In this document: in pieces, positions 53,660 through 64,000 of the stretch
How the letters are laid out: the number at the start of each line of letters is the position of its first letter
Numbering within the stretch: position 1 is the first letter of the stretch
NCBI RefSeq assembly: GCF_900964775.1
Contig: NC_041806.1
Span: 47,542,586-47,606,585, forward strand
Direction: 5' to 3'
From: Scleropages formosus
Lineage: Eukaryota > Chordata > Actinopteri > Osteoglossiformes > Osteoglossidae
Length of the DNA: 64,000 nt
Program-made: the position numbers and the translations under genes
The notes under the pieces: model-generated
Told to the model about the DNA's origin: nothing
Databases searched by the model: none
The model's input: the letters and a program-made list of their open reading frames with translations, nothing else

Positions 53660-54000
53660 TTTATGGGTGGCACAGTGAGTAGCGCTGCTGTCTCACAGCC
53701 CCTGGGTGGAATGAGAGGACATGGGTTTGATCCCCGCTCAGTCTGTGTGGAGTTTGCATGTTCTCTGGGTGCTCTGGTTTCCTCCCATAGTCCAAAGACA
53801 TGCTGTTCAGGTTCCCCCATAGTGTGTGAGCGACACAGAGAGAATGTATTCCACTGATGTATGGATGAGTGACCCATTGTAAGTATTGTATCTAGCAGTG
53901 TAAGTAACCGCGGTGAAGGTGTGTGGGCTAGTAACACTACATAGTATCCATTGTAAGTCGCTTCGGAGAAAAGAATTTGCTAAGTGAATAAATGTAAGCG
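53660..54000 (+). mobile_element. V-SINE-like SINE
   Basis: GGTGGCACAGTGAGTAGCGC head, GGGTTTGATCCCCGCTCAG B box, TGTGTGGAGTTTGCATGTTC body, and a tail ending TTGCTAAGTGAATAAATGTA. Confidence 0.8.
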
Positions 54001-54064
54001 CTGAAATCTTACAAATACACCCAAATTTTCCTCTCAGAATTGTAATGTACTTTTGTATTTTAAG

Positions 54065-56200
54065 CAGACCTGGGTATTTTATGGCCCCCTGGCCACATCG
54101 GACCCTTTCGCTGTCCCTGTCCGGCCCGCATGAGGTCAATTGGAAATTAGAAATCAAATGTAAATAAGTGTATGCCATGCACGCAATACAACTGCATTGC
54201 TTTTATTCTGAATCCGACTGTTTTTTATTTCAATTTTCTTATGTCCATGCGTGCCGTAACCAGAAGGATCGAGGACATCGTGGGAAATGTGAAGCTTCAG
54301 CTGCAAAACAAAGCGGACAATTTTGACTTTTTTTCCTTTGCTTTGGATGAGAGCTGCAATGTCCACGACACAGCCCAGTTACTCGTCTTTGCACGTGGGA
54401 TAATGAAGGACTTTAAGATCACAGAGGAGCTGGCAGCAATGCGGTCAACAAAGGGACGACAACAGGGAGTGATTTGTTTACGGAGGTAAATGTATGCTTG
54501 GACAAGCTGAGACTGAAATGGGACAAACTGGCAGGTGTTATAACGGATTGTTGTCCCAATCTGACAAGGAAAAATGTAGGACTTTTGAAGCGGATGCAGG
54601 ATAAAGTGACTGAAATGAACCCTGAACAGAAATTGGTATTTTTACATTGTATTATACATCAGAAGGTGTTGTGTAAGTCAGTGCTAAAAATTAATCATGT
54701 TATTATTGATGTTGTAACTAAAATAGTTAAATTCATCAGGGCAAGAGCACTGAATCAAAGACAGCTTGTTGCACTTTTGGAAGAGCATGAGACTCAACAT
54801 TGGGACATCGTGACCACACAGCTGTCAGATGGCTCAGCCTGGGCAAAGTGCTTAAAAGAGTATGGGACCTGAGAGCAGAGATTCAAGAGTTCTGTGAAAA
54901 GAAAGGGAATGACATCCCAGAGCTCTCAGATGCAGACTGGATGGCAGATTTTAGATTTTCTGTTGATGTGACTGCACTAATAAATGAATTAAATACCAAA
55001 CTGCAATACAAGGGCCTTTTTGTACATGAAATGTACAGCTTGGTGAAGGCTTTCTTGAGAAAGCTGCAGTTTCTTTCAAGCCAAATGGAGGACAACATTC
55101 TCACCCACTTGCCAACACTAAAGGAAGCCATACCATCAGCTGATCACCTCTGTAGGTACTCATCCATGTCAGGAGCACTGCATGGTGAGTTTTCAAGGCG
55201 ATTTCAAGACTTCAAAACAGTTGAGAATTAAATGCACATGATTTTGTGGTAGGAAAGAACAACATTGACTTCTCTCTCAGGTTACAGAAGCCTTTAATGC
55301 AATAGGTGTGCACGGTTGAGCCTCCTGGGAGAGTCACAACGAGGCCGGCAAGCAAGCAGATGTTTATACACGCAGGGGCGGGGTTGTTACTTCTACCCCA
55401 AGCTTGTCTGTAGGTGTAGGCACAAAAGACATCCTTTTATCACAACATACCAGTCATGTTTAGTCACGTACACAGGTCCTCATTTTCGGGCACTCTTATC
55501 GTATTCTAAGCACACATGCCCTTAACCGAAACCGTTGAGATTTCTGGTCTCGCGCTAGGGTGTTCTCGTACAAGCACATGCTTCCTTATCTTAGAGGAAC
55601 AGTCTTCATACAAACAACAGCCCAAAAACATGTACAAAGTTCACATGATTACTGCACAACAACTTAATGTAACAGAATAGAATAAGTAAAACGGAATTTC
55701 ATTTCACAATTTATTCTCCCTTTATCTGCAGTGTGGAAAATACACCCAGCGACGTTCAGCTCGAACTCAGTGACTTGCAGTGTGATACACTACTGGCAGA
55801 GCACTTTAAGTCAGTATCACTGCTGGATTTTTACTCTTCTCTCAAAGAGGAGAACTTTCCACACATGAGGAGGTATGCTCAGAAGATGTTAGGATCTGCC
55901 TACATATGTGAACAAACATTCTCAGTGATGAAGGTCAGCAAATCCAGATACAGATCCTCACTCATTGATGATCACCTGTCAGCTGTCCTTTGCACATGCA
56001 CCTCAGAAATTCAACCAAACTTCAGTGCAATTGTTCAAACCCAAGAAAGACTGGATTTTTCTCACTTAACAAGAAAAAGAACTGAAAAACATCAAAAGCA
56101 CTTATTGCAACATACTGCAAAACATACACATTTTCAGTATTGTTTATGTGAAGGTTAAAAGTATATTATGTTAAAAATAAAATGAAATTGTGGTATAATG
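54065..56200 (+). pseudogene. hAT-family transposase relic (GTF2IRD2/SCAND3-like type)
   Basis: Three overlapping frames and a later one encode pieces of one hAT transposase: 54236-54489 (FFSFALDESCNVHDTAQLL), 54474-54872 (HCIIHQKVLCKSVLK), 54800-55231 (LSLGKVLKRVWDLRAEIQEF), and after an insertion 55733-56158 with the C-terminal dimerisation region (EQTFSVMKVSKSRYRSSLID). Frameshifts lie near 54480 and 54830. A terminal-like CAGACCTGGG with GGCCCC starts at about 54065; the right terminus is not clear. The type also occurs as GTF2IRD2- and SCAND3-like fusions in vertebrates, but here it is a dead transposon. Confidence 0.8.
55245..55708. mobile_element. LTR-like insertion in the hAT relic
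   Basis: 464 bp, TGTGGTAGG...TTTCACA, with 4-bp flanks ATTT (55241-55244 and 55709-55712). It splits the transposase C-terminal region. Probably a solo LTR of an endogenous retrovirus; family unknown. Confidence 0.55.
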
Positions 56201-56209
56201 ATTGGCATT

Positions 56210-57700
56210 TCTACTATTTTTACTGCTATATTTGACCTACTCCACATTTTCATAGCCTTCTCGTAATATGATTTCTTACGCATAGCAGCTAATCAAAACC
56301 ACATAATTTACGGCTTTTTATGAAGTGATAAAATTAATATTCATTTATTTGTACTGTATATACAGCATATGTATGCATGTATCTGCATGTCTGCGTGTGT
56401 CTGTGTGTGTGTTGGTATTGGTATGTTATGTAATTTGGGCCATGGGATGTATTACCTGGTACATTTCTGTTTGAAAGCTGGAGTATTACATATACAACAG
56501 AAAACTATAGGATAATTTAGGTATGCACAATGTTTTTAAAAGTGTAAATGGAACTAAGATGTGCAGCAGTATATTAAGGCCTTCTTATTTCATAATTCAA
56601 AAACAATTGCAGTTGGTATTCTCAGATAAATTAAGATTATTCTTGTGTTTGTTATATTTTGATTTGCATAGCCCTACTTTCACAAATTTTTCAGTCACAT
56701 CTCTAAAAGAAGGACACTAAGGAGTTCTTTCACTCAGGAGCACTTTGAAACATTCATGCTCAGGTCAAGGGGAAAAGAGATTCTGATGGCCTTCAACAAG
56801 GATAATGTGATCAACAAAGTGCCAAAAACCAGTCGTCTACTGAACTGACTGCTAATGTGTTATTATGGAAAGTCTGTATTTCTAAAGATTTTCTTGAGAA
56901 AATGACACTGTGAGCAAAGTCTGATTCATTGTCCTTGACCCTGTAGTATTTTATTTGGTGTTTTACAGGAAAAACAATTTAGAGGTTTTGGTTTCTCTTT
57001 GTAGTATATGCAGTGAAAGACTGCATTACCCATAAGCCCTGGGGTGTGTGAGGGAAATGCATTAAGATGGTGGCCAAGTAAAGACTCACATATTTGTGTC
57101 TCTTTTTTTATAAAAAATATACCACCCCAAAACATTACAGTCTTAGGCTCAGATCAGGACTGATTTAGCAGATGCTGGTTCTGTGATCTGTGTTTGTCAC
57201 AAACGTAAATCGGGCTTCAGTTAACAGACTTGCAGTGGAAGATAGGATGAATAATGGAACAAACTGTTTTTTGCTGCTATTTCGTTGGGTTCAGGGCTCT
57301 TCCTTGACCTATTGGCGCATCTAAATGGGCGTTGAGGGGCACCGCTGATAAAAACTTGGTGCAGGTTCAAACCTTGAAATTGCTTTGGAAGAAAGCAGCT
57401 CTTACAATGACAAATAGAGTGTACATTTTATTTTCCATCATCAAAACTCAGAATTAACATCAACACACCTGTGCAACATGCAAAACCTATTTTTACTGTT
57501 TTTTCTGGTTACAGAAGTTCTTCATTAATGTGGTATAGAGGAACAAGGATCTGTCACATCATACCACAGAATGCCAGATCCATATTGAGCACACACACAC
57601 AGAGGCCATGGAATTTTTATCAGTTTGAAAGCATTTCATAATTTTAACATGCTGTTCTGAAATGTTATTTTTATTCATTTAATTGAAAATTATGTTTAAC
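56210..57700. other. AT-rich intergenic stretch
   Basis: No gene seen. Decayed SINE-tail words occur near 57340-57410, and 57500-57660 resembles the intron block flanking b exons elsewhere. Confidence 0.45.
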
Positions 57701-57705
57701 ACCAG

Positions 57706-59907
57706 TCAGAACAATCGCATCTCGTGGTTCTGCCTGGACAGGTTCAGCTCAGCTGCTACTTCTCTAAGCGCTCGGTAGTTTAACTCACAGTCCAGCAGTT
57801 TAGCTGAATCAAGCAGCTGATAGAAAACACATTGAACCACTTTCATTACGTTGTTCTTGCTTGGTGTAATCGGAATGTCAGCAATGTGTTCAGAGGTATA
57901 ACTGTGGTGCATGAGCACCAAAATGGCAGGTTTGTCACCTGTCCGGAAGGAGAGGAAGTAGAGAAAGGTCACTTACACTAAAGGCAAGCACAGTTAGAGC
58001 TTTATGTCTTCATAGGAAAAAGTACAGCTCAAGTCTTTTCTTGGTCTAAGTACCAGTTGATTTCAACCAACAGGTGAACTAGTTAAGAACCTGGATTTGT
58101 TACTTTAAGGTTGCCTGTTCAAGTCTTTAAGAGGGACCCTTCGGTTCCAATAATGAAAAATGTATTTCCCATTGGTGTCGGTGATGTGGTATTATATGCT
58201 GCTTAAGGGCTTAAAAGACAGAACAACAGGCAGGGATTGATGTAAAGCTCACCTGGAATGTTCTTCAGAGCTGCTTCCATATCCGTCCCCATCCGAGTGA
58301 CAACAGGACAGAAAACTAGGATCACATTGCACTCCTCCAGCCTGCAGACCTCCAGGGGTATGCCCAGCTTTCTCATGAACTCCTGGTGGGAGTCCAGGGT
58401 GGGGCCACTGACCACAACATGGACTTTAACTGGCCAGACAGATGAAGTATAAAAATAAATAAACATCAAAAACATTTTCTGTTTCATACTAACAAATTAA
58501 TGACAGTAACCTTCAAATTTGATTGGTGTGGTAAAGAGCTTCATAAACCACCAGTAACAGAACATTAATCCTGTTTGATCATGTTAACCATGTGGTGGAA
58601 GGGATTGGTTTGAGCACAGTCAAAGAGGTCATTATGAATTATGATGTCATTTTAGCTTTACTGTCATTGACAGGGGAGGGTGCGGTGGCGCAGTGGGTTG
58701 GACCGCAGTCCTGCTCTCCGGTGGGTCTGGGGTTCAAGTCCCGCTTGGGGTGCCTTGTGACGGACTGGCGTCCCGTCCTGGGTGTGTCCCCTTCCCCCTC
58801 CGGCCTTACGCCCTGTGTTGCCGGGTAGGCTCCGGTTCCCCGTGACCCTGTAAGGGACAAGCGGTTCTGAAAATGTGTGTGTGTGTGTGTGTGTGTCATT
58901 GACAGAAAGGACATCAGAAGTATTTGCATGTTGAGAGGCTTGACCATTTACCTTGTGAGAAGGAACAAGCACACGGTTTTCCACATATAGATTTGATACA
59001 TCCAATCAGCAAACACCCTAAGGACATTTAAAGCAATAATAAGTTAGAAGGTCATGTAGAAGATATTTGCACAATCAAATGTATTTGCATGTTCAGAATG
59101 CCTGAAATTGCTTACCCAGATGTAAAAGCCAAAGAAGGAATTGAGATATCAGATGAAGGAGTCCAATCAGAAATCTAAATGTATTTGAAACAATATTGGG
59201 AGCCTGAGTCAGTAATGATGTCGCAAAGAATTATTGAACCAAACAGATATAGTATTTACATGTTCAGAGCAGCTGAAAAAACTGGACTTTTTACCTGTAA
59301 AGGAGGAAGCATGGTGAACATCTCTGCCATGGAGATGAATTATCTGTATCATACATCATCATTTATGGAGAAGTAAAAAATAATTAGTAATGTCCAGTAC
59401 ATTTACATCTTAGAGTGGTATTAAACTACATCACATATGTAGTCATTTATGGTTATGATCATTGGTTATTTATGGTCATCAATAACTTTATCAGTCATCA
59501 TTTTTATTGCTGCTTGTGATGCATTAACCCCTTGCAGTAACCTGGTGATATGTTTCTGCTGTTTTGTTATGTGAAAATTAGAATTTCTGCCATATTTGTT
59601 TTTAAGATGTTAGCAGTTGTTTTTCTAGGCTATGATGTCATCCAACCCCACCCCTCCTAGGCAGGTACCCGAATTCGGGTTTGTTCTTCAGTGCTGTGTT
59701 TCTGCAGGATGTGTCGTTCAAGCCATAATTTTGTCTCGTTTACTTTTTTAATATGATATTAATGATTCTTAATATGACACATGATGCTGTGTGGTATTTC
59801 TGACTGAAAAGGTTTACTACACCGTTTTTTACCTCTGTTTGGAGAACCTGTCAACGACATGATTTCCGAGTCACTAATCATGGCCTTTTCACTGGGATTC
59901 AGCCAAG
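57706..59907 (-). CDS. Last a/b-module gene of the array (first exon not found)
   Basis: Exons on the minus strand: 59833-59907 linker (75 nt; acidic stretch KAMISDSEIMSLTG, beginning LNP like the other linkers), 58952-59017 S exon (66 nt, KPCA motif), 58253-58429 exon a (177 nt, [20 protein letters not shown]) and 57706-57938 exon b (DKPAILVLMHHSYTSEH, with about four extra residues after VVQCVFY, to stop). Borders are AG/GT and all junctions are phase 1, so it reads through. It is the most diverged module of the array. The start exon should lie between 59.9 and 60.7 kb, but no ATG exon of the right phase is clear. An ISRE-like motif lies at 60727-60737. Function unknown. Confidence 0.6.
58674..58893 (+). 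mobile_element. tRNA-derived SINE (family A), near-consensus
   Basis: Sense copy with head, GGTTCAAGTCC B box and (TG)n tail, flanked by TGTCATTGACAG (58662-58673 and 58894-58905). Intronic. Confidence 0.92.
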
Positions 59908-60067
59908 CTGCTATGTGAACTGAACTTTTCAACTGTAGAACAGAGTACAAGTTGAAAATTACACGTTATAGTATTTCACATTTTCACAAAGAGCAGCCTT
60001 AAGCTAGGGCAAAGGAACATTTGAGTGGCTAATTTTCTCCGTAAGAATTAGGGACAAATTGTGATGG

Positions 60068-60428
60068 TGTCAAGCCCTCCACTTCCATGCAACAAGGAAC
60101 ACCTGCGATGGATCATGAGGCGCAAGGAAAAGGGAGCTCAAAACGCCACAGGACGCAGAACCTCAGTTCAGCGGTACGTGGTGGCATCTGCGCTCCTGAT
60201 TATTCCGATGGCCCTCTCTCCTTATTCCCGAGCCCTTCCACTTATGTCTCCAAGTTTCCTCGATATCTCTTCGACCCACTGGCACTGCCTGTTTCTTGGA
60301 TTCTCTTTGTACGCACGTTCGCGCCTCGGTGTCCCCCCTTGCCTCGTTTTCTGGATAACGAGTTTTGGATTTCCCTGAATAAAACACCCTGAGCTCCGGC
60401 GTCTCAGTTCCATGAGGAAGCCATAACA
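60068..60428 (+). mobile_element. Probable solo LTR
   Basis: 361 bp TGTCAAGCCCTCC...CCATAACA with an AATAAA near the end (GAATAAAACACC). Flanks GATGG and GATAG agree at four of five bases. Confidence 0.55.
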
Positions 60429-60726
60429 GATAGAATGTTTTAAAAAGAATCTAGATTATAGTATAAACTGTCCACTTACTATAATAACTGTTCTTATCTT
60501 TGATGTCATGACATGATTAAAAAACACAAAGATACCTGACATTCTGAGTGCTGGCTACAGCTTACTATAATAACTACAAATATTATATTCAATAACTGTA
60601 AATTCTTATTTAGCTTGTGCCTTTTCTTACCTTAAATTCTGCAGTGAGTTGCTCTTCTCAGTAATACACCCAAATGTACCTCTCAGAATTACTTTCACTT
60701 TTGTATTTAAATGGAACAGTAATAAT

Positions 60727-60737
60727 GAAAGAGAAAG
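60727..60737 (+). promoter_or_regulatory. ISRE-like motif above the last module gene
   Basis: GAAAGAGAAAG fits GAAANNGAAA. A near-match AAAAGTGAAAG lies on the minus strand at about 60690. The distance to a start is unknown because exon 1 was not found. Confidence 0.45.
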
Positions 60738-60809
60738 TTGAAGAGCAGGCTGAGAGCATTCAGCTCAATAGCATGAGTTGGCATCATGGCTGAAGAAGTT
60801 TTCTTTCAG

Positions 60810-61210
60810 TATTGGTAGAGCTACTGGTACTGATAATGGTATTGGGATTGGTATTGGTAGTGATAATCAATTAGGTACTGGTACTTCTATTGGTACTGAT
60901 ACTGACATACATAGTGGTACTGGTAGTCACACAGACATTGGTATTGCTATTAGCATTCATACTAACATTGGTGCTAGTACTGGTAGTCACATAGATATTG
61001 GTACCCGTAGTGGTACTGATACTGAAATTGGTACTGGTATTGGTACTGATAATCAATTAAGTACTGTTACTTCTATTGCTATTAATACTGACATACGTAC
61101 TGGTATTCGTACTCACACAGATATTGGTATTGCTATTAGTATTCATACTAACATTGGTGCTAGAACTGGTATTGGTACTGATACTGACAATGGCATTCAT
61201 ATTGCTCTCC
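60810..61210. repeat. Hexamer-based minisatellite with a 186-bp higher-order period
   Basis: Degenerate (GGTACT/GGTATT)n and related hexamers. Because the unit is six bases, all of it stays open in frame: the plus frame encodes an IG/TG/TD-rich peptide in which the DNQL and HTDIGIAISIHTNIGA blocks recur after exactly 62 codons. The minus strand is also open over part of it. No start context or homology suggests a gene. Confidence 0.75.
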
Positions 61211-61264
61211 AGAAAGCATGGTCAAAACCCAGTGTCAGGGTGTTTACATGTATATTTTAATTCA

Positions 61265-63240
61265 AGGCATTAAATCGTCCATTTCTTGCAACTATGAAAT
61301 GTAACAGAGGAGAATGAATAAATAAATAGGAATTTAAAAAAAGGTATACAAGCAAGAATTCAGGTATCACTGCGTCTAATTAAAATGAGAACTTTTGCTA
61401 TGAATAAAGATAACCACAAAGAGGAAAACACTATCGGGGCAATAAAGGGGTGCCTTCCATACACAACAACAACAGTTCATATGTTAATCAATACATCTAC
61501 CACGGTGAAACAGTCAGGCGTGGCAGTGCACACAAAAAGCGGGTTCTGCTGTATAACAGGCTCGAGCTCCCATCCCACTGTACTGGGGTGTGTGAGAGGG
61601 TAAAGGAGTTAACGTGGTTCACTACAACACGGCTCAGTGAGCGAAAGACGCAAACGGTGTCCCTTCTGTTAAGAAACTCAAGTTGAAAGTGCACACAGTC
61701 TCCTCGCTTTGGCCATGCTTCACAGTCACTGTAACTGTTGAAAGACAAGTCCTAAATTTCATAAAGTTAATAACATATTAAAACAATAAAAAAAAGGTTC
61801 ATCATAAATACACTATATTTAAAAATGATATAACAAAATAAAAAATCAATATGTTTTTTAAAAACTTAACATATTTAAGACATTCATTTTAAAGCTATGA
61901 TTGTTACATTTGCTGAAATGAATCCACAATAAGTACCTTCATGTTTCTTAGCATTAACACTCATCTAAATGCTCTTTCAGTTAATAAATGTGCATATAAA
62001 GAGTAATAGCTACCATACATGTGTATAAACATATAGCAAATGGAACTTGATTCTAAATAGCTCAACATAAACAGGTAAATGAAGCAAACCAAAACAACAG
62101 GTGCTGCAGTTAACTGTCAGTGGGCATCAATATGTATTAATGAACACAATCAAAATGGCATCAAGAATAATGTTGCATGCTGCCTTTATGTACAATACAG
62201 AATAAGTAATATGGCAAAGAATTAAGAGTCAAAGTAAAAATAACTGTAAAATGCTTGTTTATAAGACAGGAATGGCAGAAATAACCTGATGACAAATGGA
62301 AGACAAAGAGTTAAAAATGTTACTTTTTCTCAACAATATTTCTCTTTTTGGTTGTTCCCATTTCACTTTTATCTTATTCTTCTTTTCAAGTTGTCAGGTT
62401 GTTGCTTTACATAGAAAAAGTCTCTGTATTCATCTTTATTATGTCTTTTAAACCTTGAGCATTCACAGCTTGCTGCCCAGTCTTTGGGAATGGACAGAAA
62501 TCGTTTTTCAACCATTGACACTAAAAGCTGCTTGACCCACACAAATAAAGCCTATAAATTTTATTAAAACAGATGTAATGTCTCTATTGCAAATGCGGTA
62601 AATGGGTGAATTAAAATCACTGCATTTCATTTTTTTTTTATTCTGCATACATGGAAAGCTCAGTGTTTATGGATGTTAAATTATTACCCTAAATGACCTG
62701 CATCAATGAGTAAATATATAGAAACGGTATCTATGGCTTGACTATTAGATATTTGATGACCAGATCCTCACCGCCAGCTGATCTTCTTGTACCTACATTG
62801 AAAGTTTCCTGCTGGTCTGTCCCAGGCAATAACGCTCACACTGTATTCTGCAGATAATGTTCCTCATTCCAAGGTTCACGACAGTTTGCTGGTGGCAAGA
62901 TTTACCAGATCTACTAAATCTAATACTCAAACTAACACCCCCTCAATCAATCAACATTCTGTCTTTCCTATGGCTGAGAGGAGGCAGCTTGTTCCTAGAT
63001 GATCATAAAACCTCTTAAAATGGGATGTACAACACAAAAAATGTGAAACAGAAGGGTGCAAAATAAGTGTGAGAAAATACTCTGTGAAAATATGTATTAG
63101 AAATGATCAATTCTGTTGTGCAGAGCAGCACAACGACAGACCAAAGAGACCACGTTTTGCTATTAGGAAAGAACACGGTCGTTGTGGCGACCAGGGGGTG
63201 GGGTTATAAAAGGACTGTGTTAGAGCACTTACAGGGTGGA
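61265..63240. other. Intergenic and 3' flank of the zinc-finger gene
   Basis: No gene seen. Minus-strand AATAAA candidates lie near 62429, 62558 and 62637 and could end the ZNF512-like transcript, giving a long 3' UTR. A plus-strand TATAAAAGG occurs at about 63205 with no supporting gene. Confidence 0.45.
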
Positions 63241-63281
63241 GTTTGGAAATAACTTTGTTACCATGGAGACTGAGGGTGGGG

Positions 63282-63965
63282 TTAAGAGCTCTTGGCCTGC
63301 CTGGCTGTGTCAGACCTAGCCATGGGCCTCTTCAATGCCCACTTGTCGTGTTTTGGAGTTTCAGGCTCCTCGGGCTCCGACTCACTGCTGGAGCTATCGC
63401 TGCTGGAGGTGCTGCTAGGGCTGTCACTGCCACTGAAGTCATAGCAGTCCTTCTCCTTGCTGTTTGGAGCTTCCTTCGCCTTGCGCTCCACATTCACAAC
63501 GCTTGGCTTGGCCCTCAGGCCTGGTGCAGGGCCAACTCGGGGCCTCCGGTCCTGCCAGGCCTTGGGCTCCAGCGTGAACCTCAGCGTGGGTTTGTGCTTT
63601 GCACGGGCCTTCACGTAGTTCTCCTTGGGCTTTGTCTTCAAGAGCTTCTCAAAACTCTTGGATGCTTTAGAGTTTACAACAAACCAGTCCTAAGAGGAAC
63701 AGAGACATACTGAGACATAAATATTATGGGCTATATCATTTACAAACACAATGTTGTAAGCTCAACCCCCTCTGAAAGTGTTTTGCTCTTGAAGAAGACA
63801 TGTAAATGCATCTAAACTTGTAGAGAAGGCTGTGAGATGGCATTTGCACTATGAGAACTGTCTTACCTGGGCATGGATGGAGTTGATGTGATACTTCACA
63901 CCACTTTCTGAGCTGAACTCTTTATCACATATCAAGCACTTGTATTTTCCAGCCTCAAAGTCACC
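63282..63965 (-). CDS. ZNF512-like zinc-finger protein, last two exons
   Basis: Exon 63867-63965 (99 nt) encodes a C2H2-type finger ([19 protein letters not shown], then INSIHA). Exon 63282-63689 continues [17 protein letters not shown] and ends in a basic then Ser/Glu-rich tail before the stop. The borders (acceptor TTAG and CAG, donor GTAAG) and phase 0 agree. This matches the C-terminal finger region of ZNF512/ZNF512B as I remember it. ZNF512 is a nuclear, DNA-associated protein. The gene continues beyond the right edge. It marks the edge of the immune array. Choosing between ZNF512 and ZNF512B is not possible from this piece. Confidence 0.75.
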
Positions 63966-64000
63966 CTGTCCAAAGGGCATAAAAAGTGCAATTATCATTT

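Noticed and set aside
60778-61260. 160-aa plus-strand ORF as a protein gene
   Set aside because: Made of degenerate hexamer repeats; openness follows from the six-base unit.
63205-63214. TATA box on the plus strand near TATAAAAGG
   Set aside because: No plus-strand gene follows; probably part of an old repeat.
63243-63713. 156-aa plus-strand ORF
   Set aside because: Antisense to the ZNF512-like last exon, which has homology and splice support.

Overview
The window looks like a bony-fish genome, probably an osteoglossomorph such as arowana. That placement is inference: it rests on one abundant tRNA-derived SINE with a (TG)n tail (12 copies here), on V-type fish SINEs, and on Rex3-like, L2-like, hAT and Ty3 elements. 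Nothing prokaryotic is present. Genes have introns, and nearly all host coding sequence is on the minus strand, so transcription runs from high to low coordinates.

The main content is an immune-type gene array between about 1.5 and 60.7 kb, left of the last exons of a ZNF512-like zinc-finger gene (63.28-63.97 kb). The array repeats a two-exon module that I call a and b: a is 174-178 nt, and b is the terminal exon. Together they encode a roughly 125-145 residue alpha/beta domain with conserved VSG-T-L-SH, FCP-TRMGTD and [12 protein letters not shown] motifs. I count eight a exons and eight b exons. I cannot name the domain with certainty. Three of the genes put a TRIM-type RING, B-box and coiled coil in front of the module, where a B30.2 domain might be expected. 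Another gene (42.06-38.69 kb) is compact, has no RING, and reads in frame over five exons. The optional exons (linker, S, a) are phase 1-1, so they can be joined in many combinations. Tandem interferon-response motifs (GAAANNGAAA) lie close upstream of four of the gene starts and more loosely upstream of two others, suggesting an interferon-inducible family.

Layout. 0-0.65 kb: Rex3-like LINE fragment. 1.5-4.4 kb: partial module gene. 5-7.1 kb: 3' flanking repeats. 7.1-14.2 kb: TRIM-module gene 1, with a doubled terminal cassette. 14.4-18.1 kb: intergenic, with an L2-like LINE. 18.2-25.1 kb: TRIM-module gene 2, a near-identical tandem copy. 26-28.6 kb: second copy of the intergenic block. 28.9-35.4 kb: TRIM-module gene 3, a diverged copy with a degenerate RING. 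36.7-37.3 kb: relic b exon. 38.7-42.1 kb: compact RING-less gene. 44.1-53.6 kb: a further paralog blown apart by a Ty3/Gypsy chromovirus, solo LTRs, a SINE and a Rex3-like LINE. 54.1-56.2 kb: hAT transposase relic. 57.7-60 kb: last module gene. 60.8-61.2 kb: hexamer-based minisatellite. 63.3-64 kb: ZNF512-like 3' exons.

Two tandem units of about 10.7 kb (10.2-20.8 and 21.1-31.6 kb), followed by a partial third, dominate the middle. The first 5-6 kb of the two units is almost identical, so the duplication is very recent or partly an assembly artefact. SINE insertions present in one unit and absent from another give a relative order of events.
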